32,745 bases of DNA from Priestia flexa NBRC 15715 (GCF_001591565.1 NZ_BCVD01000032.1:1-32745); one strand, 5' to 3'; counted from the stretch's first letter, positions 25,735-32,728 are shown. The notes: generated by a model not told the origin, from the letters alone. Made by a program: numbers and translations.

Positions 25735-26681
25735 GTTCTACTCCCCTTCAATAAAAGATAAAGAAAATACACGCCACCAATAAAGTTAATAATGACGCTG
25801 AGCGTTGTTGAAAACGTGAAGACGCGTTCAACAACTAGTAAACCACCTACTAAAGAGAAAATACTAATGATAATAGAGCCACTTAGAAGATACGTGTGGC
25901 GATACGTTTTAAATACTTCGTGCGCTACGTTAACAACCAGCAAGCCTAAGAAAGTAATGGGTCCAACCAATGCTGTTGCAATAGAAATAAAGATAGCAAT
26001 TAACACAAGAAGCTTTTTTGTCACTGCATCATAGTCAATTCCAAGGTTAATGGCTTCTTCTCTCCCAAGTGATAAAACGTCTAAATATTTAACATACCGA
26101 GACCCATATACGCTTAGTATGATAATTAATAAGAAAGATAGAAAAAGCAGTTCTGTCTGAACATTATTAAAGCTCGCAAACATTCGATCTTGTACCATTA
26201 GAAATTCATTCGGATCAATTAATACTTGCATGAAGGAAGAGACACTTTGGAAAAACGTTCCAAAAATCAACCCGACTAACAGTAAAAAATAAATGTTACT
26301 TTTTCCTTCTTTTTTAAACAACATTTGATAGAGAAGCATGGCAAACAAAACCATCCCTACAATGGAAATTGCAAAGTTTATATTTTTATTCACCGTCACA
26401 ATATTCATTGAACCGAATAGAAAAATAAGAATGGTCTGAATAAGCATATACAAAGAGTCTAATCCAATAATACTAGGCGTTAAAATCCGATTGTTAGTGA
26501 TTGTTTGAAACACCACGGTGGAAACTGCAATGGAAAATCCCGTTAGGATAATTGCTGCTAATTTCTCTAGACGCCTTGGCAGAATATAGTCCCAATTACC
26601 ATTTGATTGATAAAATAAAAATAATAAAGTTACGCCAACTGCCACGGTTGCTAAAACTATTAATTTTAATCGATTACTCAT
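25731..26681 (-). CDS. yclO: Siderophore ABC importer permease (YclO type)
   Basis: One half of the membrane channel, a FecCD/BtuC-type permease of 316 residues with nine to ten hydrophobic helices (LIVLATVAVGVTLLFLF, AAIILTGFSIAVSTVVFQTI, FAISIVGMVLFAMLLYQML and others). The segment VVFQTITNNRILTPSIIGLDSLYM is the family's characteristic early loop, and LGREEAINLGIDYDAV is the cytoplasmic coupling loop that touches the ATPase. TALVGPITFLGLLVVNVAHEVFKTYRH is the conserved late helix pair. It overlaps yclN by eight bases and yclP by four. It forms a heterodimer with YclN. Confidence 0.92.
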   Translation of the reverse strand: MSNRLKLIVLATVAVGVTLLFLFYQSNGNWDYILPRRLEKLAAIILTGFSIAVSTVVFQTITNNRILTPSIIGLDSLYMLIQTILIFLFGSMNIVTVNKNINFAISIVGMVLFAMLLYQMLFKKEGKSNIYFLLLVGLIFGTFFQSVSSFMQVLIDPNEFLMVQDRMFASFNNVQTELLFLSFLLIIILSVYGSRYVKYLDVLSLGREEAINLGIDYDAVTKKLLVLIAIFISIATALVGPITFLGLLVVNVAHEVFKTYRHTYLLSGSIIISIFSLVGGLLVVERVFTFSTTLSVIINFIGGVYFLYLLLKGSRT

Positions 26682-27624
26682 AAGCCTTTCTCCTAATCAA
26701 CATGTACAAGAATATCCCACTACCAATGACGCCAACCATCATACCAATGGAAATCTCGTATGGATAAATGATAACTCGTCCTAAAATATCACAAGTCAAT
26801 ACAAAAACCGCTCCAAGCAAAGCTGTTTGCGGAAGACTGTTTTTCAAATGATCTCCAGCATATATTGACACAATATTCGGAATGATTAATCCTAAAAAAG
26901 GAATCATTCCAACCGTTAATAGTACGATAGATGACACAAGTGCTACGATGACTAACCCAATGTTCACAACCTGCTTAAATGGTAACCCTAGATTGGTAGC
27001 AAAGTCCTCTCCCATTCCTGCAATCGTAAATTTATTAGCATACAAGTAGGCAATAATCATCAGTGGAACACTTAAATAGATTAACTCATATTGTCCTGAA
27101 ATAATGGTAGAGAAATCACCTTGCAACCAAGAGCCAATGCTTTGAATCAAATCATTTTTATAAGCAAAAAATGTCGTTATGGAACCAATGACATTACCAA
27201 ACATCAAACCAACAAGAGGAATAAAAATTCGATCTTTTACTTTGATAGAATCTAAAATCTTCATAAAGATGAAGGTTCCAATTAAAGCGAAAACAAATGC
27301 AACCAACATTTTTTGAATTGGACTAGCTGATGTGAATAACATCAATGCTACCAAAACACCTAAGCGTGCAGAATCCATGGTTCCAGCGGTCGTTGGAGAA
27401 ACAAATTTATTTCTCGTCAGCTGCTGCATAATCAATCCACATATACTTAAGCTTACTCCAGCAATAATGATGCTAATCAATCGTGGAAAACGACTAATTA
27501 GTAGCACTTGAATTTGCTCTTGATCAAAGGATAAGACCCCATAAATATTTACTGGTGATACGCCGATAAATAACGAAATAAGCGATAATAAAAATAGTAA
27601 AATAATAAGATACCTAATTTTCAC
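26674..27624 (-). CDS. yclN: Siderophore ABC importer permease (YclN type)
   Basis: First gene of the operon and the other half of the FecCD-type channel. The reading frame is open back to 27678, but that ATG lies inside a Fur box. I chose the GTG at 27624, which follows AAGGAAGAG and gives KIRYLIILLFLLSLISLF as the first membrane helix and 316 residues, the length I recall for B. subtilis YclN. Family marks are RLISIIIAGVSLSICGLIMQ, RNKFVSPTTAGTMDSARLG, the coupling loop GMGEDFATNLGLPFKQV and PFLGLIIPNIVSIYAGDHLK. Expression should rise under iron limitation, given the two Fur boxes and the overlapping promoter upstream. Confidence 0.92.
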   Translation of the reverse strand: MKIRYLIILLFLLSLISLFIGVSPVNIYGVLSFDQEQIQVLLISRFPRLISIIIAGVSLSICGLIMQQLTRNKFVSPTTAGTMDSARLGVLVALMLFTSASPIQKMLVAFVFALIGTFIFMKILDSIKVKDRIFIPLVGLMFGNVIGSITTFFAYKNDLIQSIGSWLQGDFSTIISGQYELIYLSVPLMIIAYLYANKFTIAGMGEDFATNLGLPFKQVVNIGLVIVALVSSIVLLTVGMIPFLGLIIPNIVSIYAGDHLKNSLPQTALLGAVFVLTCDILGRVIIYPYEISIGMMVGVIGSGIFLYMLIRRKAYE

Positions 27625-27668
27625 GCTGCTACTCTTCCTTACTATGTATAATTTAAAAATATCAATAA

Positions 27669-27775
27669 CGATAATCATTATCAGTTCATGGTAAAAAATA
27701 AAATGATGTCTCCATCACTGGTCTTGTTATCCTCTCACTTATTATATGATAGTGAAAATCATTATCATATGTCAA
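27669..27775 (-). promoter_or_regulatory. Fur-controlled promoter of yclNOPQ
   Basis: TGAAAATCATTATCA (27753-27767) and CGATAATCATTATCA (27669-27683) each match the 15-base Fur box TGATAATNATTATCA at 14 positions. On the minus strand TTGACA (27775-27770), 18 bases, TATCAT (27751-27746) form a SigA promoter whose spacer is filled by the first box. The second box lies about 60 bases downstream, in the leader. This is a strong case for repression by Fur with iron. Confidence 0.9.
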
Positions 27776-27797
27776 TAGGATCCCCCTATTTTTTTCT

Positions 27798-27845
27798 TTA
27801 TTTCCACTTAAAAACTTGTTTAAACAAGTTTTTAAGTGGAAATAA
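27798..27845. repeat. 48-bp perfect palindrome
   Basis: Every base from 27798 to 27845 pairs with its mirror position around a GTTTAAAC centre; the arms read TTATTTCCACTT outside and AAAAACTTGTTT inside. There is no T-tract on either side, so it is not an ordinary terminator. A second, imperfect hairpin (CTCCATTTGT / ACAAACGGAG) follows at 27847-27875. The pair lies between the marR stop and the Fur-controlled promoter. Confidence 0.9.
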
Positions 27846-27883
27846 CCTCCATTTGTACTTACATGACAAACGGAGAATACTTA

Positions 27884-28324
27884 TTACAGTAAATTACATC
27901 GAATTTTATTTAACGTTGACAAGCAGGTTGCTAACTCTTCTTCTGTTAACCCCTCTGACGCATCATTAATTGTTTGCTGTGCTAGTTTTTCTAATTCCAA
28001 CTGGATGTTTTTCCCATATTCTGTTAGATAAATTAAATTAATTCGACGATCCGTTATATGTGGAACTCGCTTTACTAACTCACGCTTAATCATGTTATCA
28101 ATTAGACGTGATACGCTTGCTTGATCGCGTTCATTTTGAATAGCTAGCTGATTTTGAGTTTGGCCATCTTTTTCATATAGTCGACTCATAATCTGCCACT
28201 GCTCATATGTAAGTGGATAATTGTTATTTTTAAAATGATGATTTAAACGGTTCATCATTAAGCGTGAGGCGTGAAACAATCGATATCCTAGTGAATCATC
28301 TAATTTATAGCTTTCCTTGTTCAT
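27884..28324 (-). CDS. MarR family transcriptional regulator
   Basis: A 146-residue winged-helix repressor or activator, probably dimeric. The N-terminal helices (YRLFHASRLMMNRLNHHFK) form the dimer interface. The DNA-binding domain is QTQNQLAIQNERDQASVSRLIDNMIKRELVKRVPHITDRRINLIYLTEYG (about 58-107), with the recognition helix DQASVSRLIDNM and the wing around DRRINLI. Two cysteines occur only near the end (C134, C143), so it lacks the N-terminal sensing cysteine of OhrR-type members. I chose ATG 28324; an in-frame GTG at 28336 adjoins the AAAGGGG site. It diverges from an ABM-domain gene, which is the likely target besides itself. Confidence 0.88.
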   Translation of the reverse strand: MNKESYKLDDSLGYRLFHASRLMMNRLNHHFKNNNYPLTYEQWQIMSRLYEKDGQTQNQLAIQNERDQASVSRLIDNMIKRELVKRVPHITDRRINLIYLTEYGKNIQLELEKLAQQTINDASEGLTEEELATCLSTLNKIRCNLL

Positions 28325-28459
28325 GCTTCCGTGCACCCCTTTTGGTTTAGTTTATCGTACCTTCGTATAAATGTCTATGTACAATCTACGTAAATGCATA
28401 TTAACTCTTTATATTCGGAATACTACTAATACAATTTCAGTGGCCAAAGGAGATTTGTT

Positions 28460-28753
28460 ATGTCAGTTGTAATAGTAACAGCAATCCTCGAAGTAAAGCC
28501 AGGTTCTGAGGAAAAACTATATGATGTCTTGCTAAACGTATTGGCACCCTCAAAAAGCGAAAATGGCTACATTCGATATGACCTGCATCGATCTATTGAC
28601 AATCCCTCCACCTTTGTTTTCTACGAACAATGGCGAGACAAGCATGCTTTAGATGAACATTTATCGAGTGCTCGCTACAAAAACTATCAGAAACAAACAG
28701 AAGTTCTCACTTTAAATCGTACGGTTCATTTATTAAAGCTTGTAAATCCTTAA
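28460..28753 (+). CDS. ABM-domain monooxygenase, YgiN-like
   Basis: A 97-residue single-domain dimeric alpha/beta barrel of the antibiotic biosynthesis monooxygenase (ABM) family. The pattern VTAILEVKPGSEEKLYDVLLNVLAPSKSENGYIRYDLHRSIDNPSTFVFYEQWRDKHALDEHLSS is typical; YEQWRDKHALDEHL is the family signature near the active site. Relatives such as E. coli YgiN oxidise quinols without cofactor, and others act on aromatic rings or heme. The substrate is not readable here. ATG follows AAAGGAG. It diverges from a MarR gene across 135 bases, suggesting induction by a small phenolic or quinone-like compound (inference). Confidence 0.88.
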   Translation: MSVVIVTAILEVKPGSEEKLYDVLLNVLAPSKSENGYIRYDLHRSIDNPSTFVFYEQWRDKHALDEHLSSARYKNYQKQTEVLTLNRTVHLLKLVNP

Positions 28754-28769
28754 AATAAAAAATCACCCT

Positions 28770-28798
28770 TTGTTCTCTTTTACTATTTACGCTATAAT
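28770..28798 (+). promoter_or_regulatory. Promoter of the DUF6509-like gene
   Basis: TTGTTC (28770-28775), a 17-base spacer and a perfect TATAAT (28793-28798) lie 81 bases ahead of the ATG at 28879. The -10 is ideal and the -35 matches at the TTG only. Confidence 0.6.
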
Positions 28799-28878
28799 GA
28801 AGAAGCTCTTTAGTTGCTTTTCTCTTACATATTATTAAGCTAAGAGCAATTTTTGTTTCAAACAGAAAGGATAAACAT

Positions 28879-29181
28879 ATGTTTTCAATTCGTGAATACA
28901 CCGTAGAAAAATTGCAAGATCCATTTGGAATGTTATCAGGTGAACGCTATGAGTTTCACCTTTATATCGACGTAGATGAAGAAGATGAACTATATACAGG
29001 CAGTGACTTAGGTCTCCGAACACTTTATATTATTAATGATGGCAAATCTTCTATTTCTCAACCTTATTTCTATGAAATCTCTACTAATAAGGTGTTAGAT
29101 TTTGAACTAGAAGATGATGAAGCTGTTGAAGTTCAAGCATTTTGTAGCAAGCATCTAGAAGCTGAAAATACAGGAGAATAA
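28879..29181 (+). CDS. DUF6509-like small acidic protein
   Basis: A 100-residue soluble acidic protein beginning FSIREYTVEKLQDPFGMLSGERYEFHLYIDVDEEDELYTGSDLG. The DPFG-x-L-SG-x-RYEF block followed by a run of acidic residues is what I recall for DUF6509 proteins of Bacillaceae, whose function is unknown. The C-terminal half (LDFELEDDEAVEVQAFCSKHL) is a strand and helix. ATG follows AGAAAGGATAAAC. The stop codon touches the left arm of the MITE-like element at 29181. A good promoter lies upstream. Confidence 0.75.
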   Translation: MFSIREYTVEKLQDPFGMLSGERYEFHLYIDVDEEDELYTGSDLGLRTLYIINDGKSSISQPYFYEISTNKVLDFELEDDEAVEVQAFCSKHLEAENTGE

Positions 29182-29372
29182 ACAAAAAGAGGCTGGGACA
29201 TAAGTAATTCAGCCAATGATAAATCTGAACGATTGAGAGCTCCTCACTTTTAATCGTTCAGGTTATTTTGATTGTGAAAACAATTTTGGAGACAAGGTGG
29301 AATGGAACGAACTTATTCTGACAACGTAAAGAGGTGAGAAAAGGTTTTGTTATGTTCCATCCTCTTTTTGTT
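29181..29372. repeat. MITE-like 192-bp element with terminal inverted repeats
   Basis: The left end (29181-29204) and the complement of the right end (29349-29372) agree at 21 of 24 bases around the core AAAAAGAGG-TGG-ACATAA. Inside are a 10-bp perfect stem, CTGAACGATT (29225-29234) with AATCGTTCAG (29252-29261), and an AT-rich stretch, but no coding sequence. The left core also occurs at the window's left edge, so it is a dispersed family. No target duplication is obvious. Confidence 0.65.
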
Positions 29373-29547
29373 TCTTTTTTTCTTCATGTTCCATTAGTTT
29401 TTTTACTATTTCTGTAGGCTTCCAGCAGTTAAACTGGTAGGATGGTTTCGTATCATACCCCAGCCTGGAACAAAAATACTTCATTCCATTTTCAAGCTTT
29501 ATACTTCTAAAATGCTGACAGGTTGCACAACAGTGAAAATCCCGCAC
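29350..29547 (-). CDS. Small cysteine-rich protein (65 aa)
   Basis: A 65-residue protein with a metal-binding look: FHCCATCQHFRSIKLE (C6, C7, C10), then KYFCSRLGYDT (C26) and QFNCWKP (C41). The C-x2-C plus two later cysteines could hold a zinc ion. The rest is a Lys/Glu-rich helix. I do not recognise the family. The start is GTG 29547 after AAGGGGGAAGAACC. The last codons and the stop (reading Glu-Asp-Gly-Thr-stop) come from the right inverted repeat of the MITE-like element, so the natural C terminus may have been replaced by the insertion. Confidence 0.75.
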   Translation of the reverse strand: MRDFHCCATCQHFRSIKLENGMKYFCSRLGYDTKPSYQFNCWKPTEIVKKLMEHEEKKKQKEDGT

Positions 29548-29697
29548 GGTTCTTCCCCCTTCTTCTTATCTTTTCTTGTATAATAAGTATATTATATTAT
29601 CACTTTGCGTGTACTTAACATATGCTTCTAAGAACGCGAGTGCAAAACAGCTCTCACCTTATACGTAGATTACCTTTTTTATAGAAAGGAGGATTCG

Positions 29698-30600
29698 ATG
29701 GAGTTTCTACAAGTACTACTTCCTATTTTCGGCATTTTCGCTCTTGGATTTATCGGCCAAAAGACCATTGGTTTTGATGCAAAAAACATTTCAAAAATGT
29801 CATTGTATCTAATGTCTCCTGTACTTGTCTTTCAAACGTTTTATACGAATCTAATATCTGTTACATATTTGTACCTAGGCGCTTTTTTACTCATTCTTTG
29901 CTTATCAATCATTGCGGTTGTCAGGCTAATTGGGTTTATCCGGAGTTATTCAACAACGGAAACATGTGGAATGATTCTCGCTTCTGCATTTATGAATAAC
30001 GGTAACTACGGAACTCCTGTAGTCTTATTAGTATTCGGAGCGATGGGATTAGATATTGCAATTGTACTAATGGTTCTTCAACAGCTCATCATGTGTACCG
30101 TTGGGGTTTACTATGCTGCAAAAGGCAGTCCCGAGGCGAACGGAATCAAATCTGCTTTGCGTGCTGTTGCAACAATGCCAATTGTATACGGAGCCATCTT
30201 AGGGCTGACTTTTCAACTTCTACATATTACGCTAACTCCACCCGTTGAAGAAGCAGTTAGCTTAGTAGCAAGTGCGACAATTCCAACAGTTATGATTGTT
30301 CTAGGGATGCAGCTTGCTAATATCAAGTTAAAAAACATTGCGTTTCGCAAACTGTCTTTTTCGTTATCATTAAAATTATTAGTTTCACCAATTCTTGCAT
30401 TTATCATTGTTCAATTTTTACCGATTGATCAAATGACAAAGCAAATACTCATTATTATGGCTGCCATGCCAACAGCAGCTAATACCACAATGTATGCGCT
30501 CGAGTATAACACTGACACCGAGTTTGTCTCATCATCCACGCTTATTAGCACCTGTTTGAGCCTTATTACTCTTCCGATTATATTGAGCGTTGTAGTCTAA
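29698..30600 (+). CDS. AEC family transporter
   Basis: A 300-residue membrane transporter of the auxin efflux carrier (AEC) family, with ten hydrophobic helices in two similar halves. The family marks are LLPIFGIFALGFIGQKTIGF at the start, SASFMNNGNYGTPV-like sequence (seen as SAFMNNGNYGTPVVLLVFG, about 98-116) and, in the second half, MIVLGMQLANIKL and MPTAANTTMYALEYNTD (about 259-275). AEC members export or import small organic acids and other metabolites such as malate; the substrate is unknown here. ATG follows AAAGGAGGATTC. It is a single gene with a strong shared terminator. Confidence 0.9.
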   Translation: MEFLQVLLPIFGIFALGFIGQKTIGFDAKNISKMSLYLMSPVLVFQTFYTNLISVTYLYLGAFLLILCLSIIAVVRLIGFIRSYSTTETCGMILASAFMNNGNYGTPVVLLVFGAMGLDIAIVLMVLQQLIMCTVGVYYAAKGSPEANGIKSALRAVATMPIVYGAILGLTFQLLHITLTPPVEEAVSLVASATIPTVMIVLGMQLANIKLKNIAFRKLSFSLSLKLLVSPILAFIIVQFLPIDQMTKQILIIMAAMPTAANTTMYALEYNTDTEFVSSSTLISTCLSLITLPIILSVVV

Positions 30601-30602
30601 AT

Positions 30603-30638
30603 AAAAAAGAGGAACTGCTATGACAGTTCCTCTTTTTT
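30603..30638 (+). terminator. Bidirectional terminator, AEC gene / acetate transporter
   Basis: Perfect 15-bp arms at 30603-30617 and 30624-30638 (AAAAAAGAGGAACTG / CAGTTCCTCTTTTTT) lie between two converging genes. Confidence 0.93.
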
Positions 30639-30639
30639 A

Positions 30640-31254
30640 TCATTTTTTAAAAATCCCGAACGGTTTTCCAATCGGAAGCACTTCTCTTCCAAAATGCGTA
30701 TTCAATACTGCGGCTGCCGATCCATAGAATGACATAATTGCAATTAAAAGCTCTGAAAAAGCAGCTAATAAATGTGTGACATGGTACATAACATTAAACG
30801 AACTCAATGATAAACCAATAAATAAGAAATCGATAAGAACAAAAATAATGAAAAGAACTTTATTCGTTTCCATTGCTCCAACTGTCATAAATAAGCTGAA
30901 AATTAAATAGCCGATAAAAGCCATACCTAATTGTCGCCCATCAACTACTGCGAGTTCTTCTCCAAAAACCCCTAGCTGCATTAACCATGAAGCAGCTACA
31001 CCGAACCAGAACAATCCGAATGCTCCAAATGCAGTCATACCAAACGTATTATTATGCTTGCCATCTTGAATAGCTGCGAACAATTGCGCAAGACCACCTA
31101 AGAAAATAGCCCACGGCAAAATAAAAGCTAATCCATCTGTTAAGCCCAGCTTTTGTGATGATGCTACTAGCGTCACCATTGCCAAACCGAATAACCCAAT
31201 AGCTGATGGATCAGCAGTGGTAATCTTTACTTCTTGTGCTTTAACTTGACTCAT
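30640..31254 (-). CDS. Acetate uptake transporter, GPR1/FUN34/YaaH (SatP) family
   Basis: A 204-residue membrane protein with six hydrophobic helices, the size of the AceTr family, which moves acetate and succinate in symport with protons. The N-terminal signature is ADPSAIGLFGLAMVTLVAS, a variant of the family NPAPLGL motif (here D-P-S in place of N-P-A). Then GLAFILPWAIFLGGLAQLFAAIQDGKHNNTFGMTAFGAFGLFWFG (about 40-85) is the most conserved stretch, with the hydrophilic loop KHNNTFG. The ending HFGREVLPIGKPFGIFKK is typical of Bacillus members. ATG follows AGGAGGTAAAGA. A candidate promoter, TTGACA with TACCTT 17 bases later, lies upstream. Confidence 0.9.
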   Translation of the reverse strand: MSQVKAQEVKITTADPSAIGLFGLAMVTLVASSQKLGLTDGLAFILPWAIFLGGLAQLFAAIQDGKHNNTFGMTAFGAFGLFWFGVAASWLMQLGVFGEELAVVDGRQLGMAFIGYLIFSLFMTVGAMETNKVLFIIFVLIDFLFIGLSLSSFNVMYHVTHLLAAFSELLIAIMSFYGSAAAVLNTHFGREVLPIGKPFGIFKK

Positions 31255-31285
31255 TCTTTACCTCCTAAAATACACATGCTTAAAT

Positions 31286-31314
31286 AAGGTACTTGTTTAT
31301 TGAGAAGCTGTCAA
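31286..31314 (-). promoter_or_regulatory. Candidate promoter of the acetate transporter gene
   Basis: A perfect TTGACA (31314-31309), 17 bases and a weak TACCTT (31291-31286) on the minus strand, 30 bases before the start codon. Confidence 0.45.
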
Positions 31315-31329
31315 TACATTTTTGTAAAA

Positions 31330-31359
31330 TAGAAAAAGCTACCTTAAATAAGGTAGCTT
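31330..31359 (-). terminator. Terminator after the csp gene
   Basis: Perfect arms AAGCTACCTT (31336-31345) and AAGGTAGCTT (31350-31359) with a four-base loop; followed on the minus strand by TTTTCTATTTT. Confidence 0.88.
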
Positions 31360-31372
31360 TTAACGATTTAAA

Positions 31373-31576
31373 TTAAAGTTTTACAACGTTTTCAGCTTGA
31401 GGACCACGTTGACCTTCAACGATTTCAAACTCTACGCTTTGGCCTTCTTCTAATGTTTTGAATCCGTCTGTTTGAATAGCTGAGAAATGAACGAATACGT
31501 CATTTTCTCCTGGAACTTCGATGAACCCAAATCCTTTTTCACTATTAAACCATTTTACTGTACCTTTAGTAGCCAT
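31373..31576 (-). CDS. csp: Cold-shock protein (CspA/CspB family)
   Basis: A 67-residue single OB-fold protein that binds single-stranded RNA and DNA and acts as an RNA chaperone. The RNP1 motif is KGFGFIEV (residues 14-21) and RNP2 is VFVHFSAI (27-34); [11 protein letters not shown] and the closing [10 protein letters not shown] are as in B. subtilis CspB, CspC and CspD. Which paralogue it is cannot be decided. ATG follows GGAGGTTTTTTT. The leader of about 215 bases and its hairpins (31577-31791) suggest control by mRNA structure, as in other cold-shock genes. Strong terminator downstream. Confidence 0.95.
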   Translation of the reverse strand: MATKGTVKWFNSEKGFGFIEVPGENDVFVHFSAIQTDGFKTLEEGQSVEFEIVEGQRGPQAENVVKL

Positions 31577-31791
31577 AAAAAAACCTCCAAAAAAATGTAA
31601 AAAATTTAATATGTTACTCTATATTTACACCGTAAATAAAAAATTCACATATTATAAAGACTTTCTACTACGAAGTAGATCTCCTTTATAACACGTGAAT
31701 TGTGTATCAACCATCTAGTTCGCAATAAATCCTCTCATTCTGAAATAAGTGAGAGCACTTAATTTTTTATTTAAAAATTAAAAATGTTTAC
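31577..31791 (-). promoter_or_regulatory. Long structured 5' leader of the csp gene
   Basis: From the inferred start near 31791 to the ATG there are about 215 untranslated bases. On the minus strand, 31701-31642 forms one large hairpin. Its 18-base outer arms (5' arm AATTCACGTGTTATAAAG, 3' arm CTTTATAATATGTGAATT) pair at every position with two G-U wobbles, and an inner stem CTACT-TCGT-AGTAG caps it. Further 5', AAGTG-CTCT-CACTT (31760-31747) competes with CTCTCA / TGAGAG (31755-31750 with 31737-31732). It resembles known cold-shock leaders in layout. Confidence 0.7.
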
Positions 31792-31797
31792 GTTTTC

Positions 31798-31826
31798 ATT
31801 CTACAATAACTTTTTCTAAAATGCAA
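31798..31826 (-). promoter_or_regulatory. Promoter of the csp gene
   Basis: TTGCAT (31826-31821), a 17-base spacer and TAGAAT (31803-31798) on the minus strand, a good SigA promoter with start near 31791. Confidence 0.75.
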
Positions 31827-31867
31827 GAGAGAACGGTAGTTTTTTACATTCTTCTTTTCTTGATTTA

Positions 31868-31902
31868 AAAAAGAATACAAAGCCGAATCAACAGGTTCGG
31901 CT
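31868..31902 (-). terminator. Terminator after the 56-aa gene
   Basis: AGCCGAA (31881-31887) pairs with TTCGGCT (31896-31902); followed on the minus strand by TTGTATTCTTTTTT. Confidence 0.8.
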
Positions 31903-31914
31903 CTCACCTCTCTA

Positions 31915-32085
31915 TTATGTAAGCATATTGTCTAAATCTTCATCGATGACTTCTTTACGCTTATTTTGTAGCGTTTCAAATAACAATCGTGCTTCTACTT
32001 CTGTTAAAGCAAAGGTTGTTTTCTCATGTTCATTCCCTGTTTCGCTTCGTATAATCAATAAGCTTTCTTCAATTCCACGGTTCAT
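31915..32085 (-). CDS. Small hypothetical protein (56 aa)
   Basis: A short gene with clear signals: ATG 32085 follows AAGGAGTGG, and a terminator lies just past the stop. The product starts MNRGIEESLLIIRSETGNEH and continues with EKTTFALTEVEARLLFETLQ, then a Lys/Glu/Asp-rich end closing in DEDLDNMLT. A beta-strand, turn and amphipathic helix are likely, with no membrane segment. I do not recognise a family. It diverges from the spore lipoprotein gene at 32199. The even codon use and intact signals make it a probable real gene. Confidence 0.75.
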   Translation of the reverse strand: MNRGIEESLLIIRSETGNEHEKTTFALTEVEARLLFETLQNKRKEVIDEDLDNMLT

Positions 32086-32198
32086 TTTTACCACTCCTTT
32101 TTGGCTTAGTATAAGCTTATTTCAAATTTCTATGTATGTTTTCACCTCGTTTAACGAAAGCTAACGAACGAAAATTATTTCACAAGGAGGAATGAGAC

Positions 32199-32726
32199 AT
32201 GATAAAAAAATCACTTTTTGTAGCAGTTAGTTTCGCAACAATTTTATCATTATTTGGTTGTAACACTACAGACCAAGGAAAAGATGGCCTCATTAATGAC
32301 GATACGGTCCGCAACGTTTCATATGAAAATGAAATGGATAACAATATGAATGACGTAACGCAAGAAAAAAAGCGTGATCAATATGCTGAATCACGCATGG
32401 AAGTAGCAAACGGTGCAGCCGATCGAGTAAATGCATTAAGTGAAGTGAAAAATGCAAACGTTGTTATAATGAATCGTGATGCGTATGTTGCAGCAGTTTT
32501 AGAAGATAAAAAAGAAGGCAAGTTAACAAAAGAAATGGAAACAAAAATTGCTGATGAGGTTAAAAAATCTAACAACAACATTCAAGAAGTATATGTTTCA
32601 ACAAACCCAGATTTTGTTGATCGCATGAATAGTTATGTTAACAAGTTGGAAGATGGACAGCCAATTACCGGCATTATCGACGAATTTAATGAAGTAGTAC
32701 GCCGAGTATTTCCGAACAATCGTTAA
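32199..32726 (+). CDS. YhcN/YlaJ-type sporulation lipoprotein
   Basis: A 175-residue lipoprotein of the Bacillus spore membrane family YhcN/YlaJ. The signal peptide MIKKSLFVAVSFATILSLFG ends at C21, the lipidated residue. The mature part has an Asn/Asp-rich linker and then the family domain with ADRVNALSEVKNANVVIMNRDAYVAAVL (about 74-101), ETKIADEVKKSNNNIQEVYVSTNPDFVDRMNSY (about 113-145). Relatives are expressed in the forespore under SigG and affect germination; that role is inferred. ATG follows AAGGAGGAATGAG. No clear SigG promoter was found. Confidence 0.85.
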   Translation: MIKKSLFVAVSFATILSLFGCNTTDQGKDGLINDDTVRNVSYENEMDNNMNDVTQEKKRDQYAESRMEVANGAADRVNALSEVKNANVVIMNRDAYVAAVLEDKKEGKLTKEMETKIADEVKKSNNNIQEVYVSTNPDFVDRMNSYVNKLEDGQPITGIIDEFNEVVRRVFPNNR

Positions 32727-32728
32727 TT

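Noticed and set aside
27798-27845. Ordinary intrinsic terminator for marR
   Set aside because: The palindrome lacks a U-tract on the minus strand (it is followed by AAAGAAAAAAATAGG), so a standard terminator is unlikely.
28337-28459. MarR operator in the marR / ABM intergenic region
   Set aside because: Only weak partial symmetry (TTTAT...ATAAA) is visible; I could not find a convincing inverted repeat.
31928-32164. Plus-strand frame of 78 codons
   Set aside because: It is the antisense of the 56-aa gene at 31915-32085, which has far better start signals.
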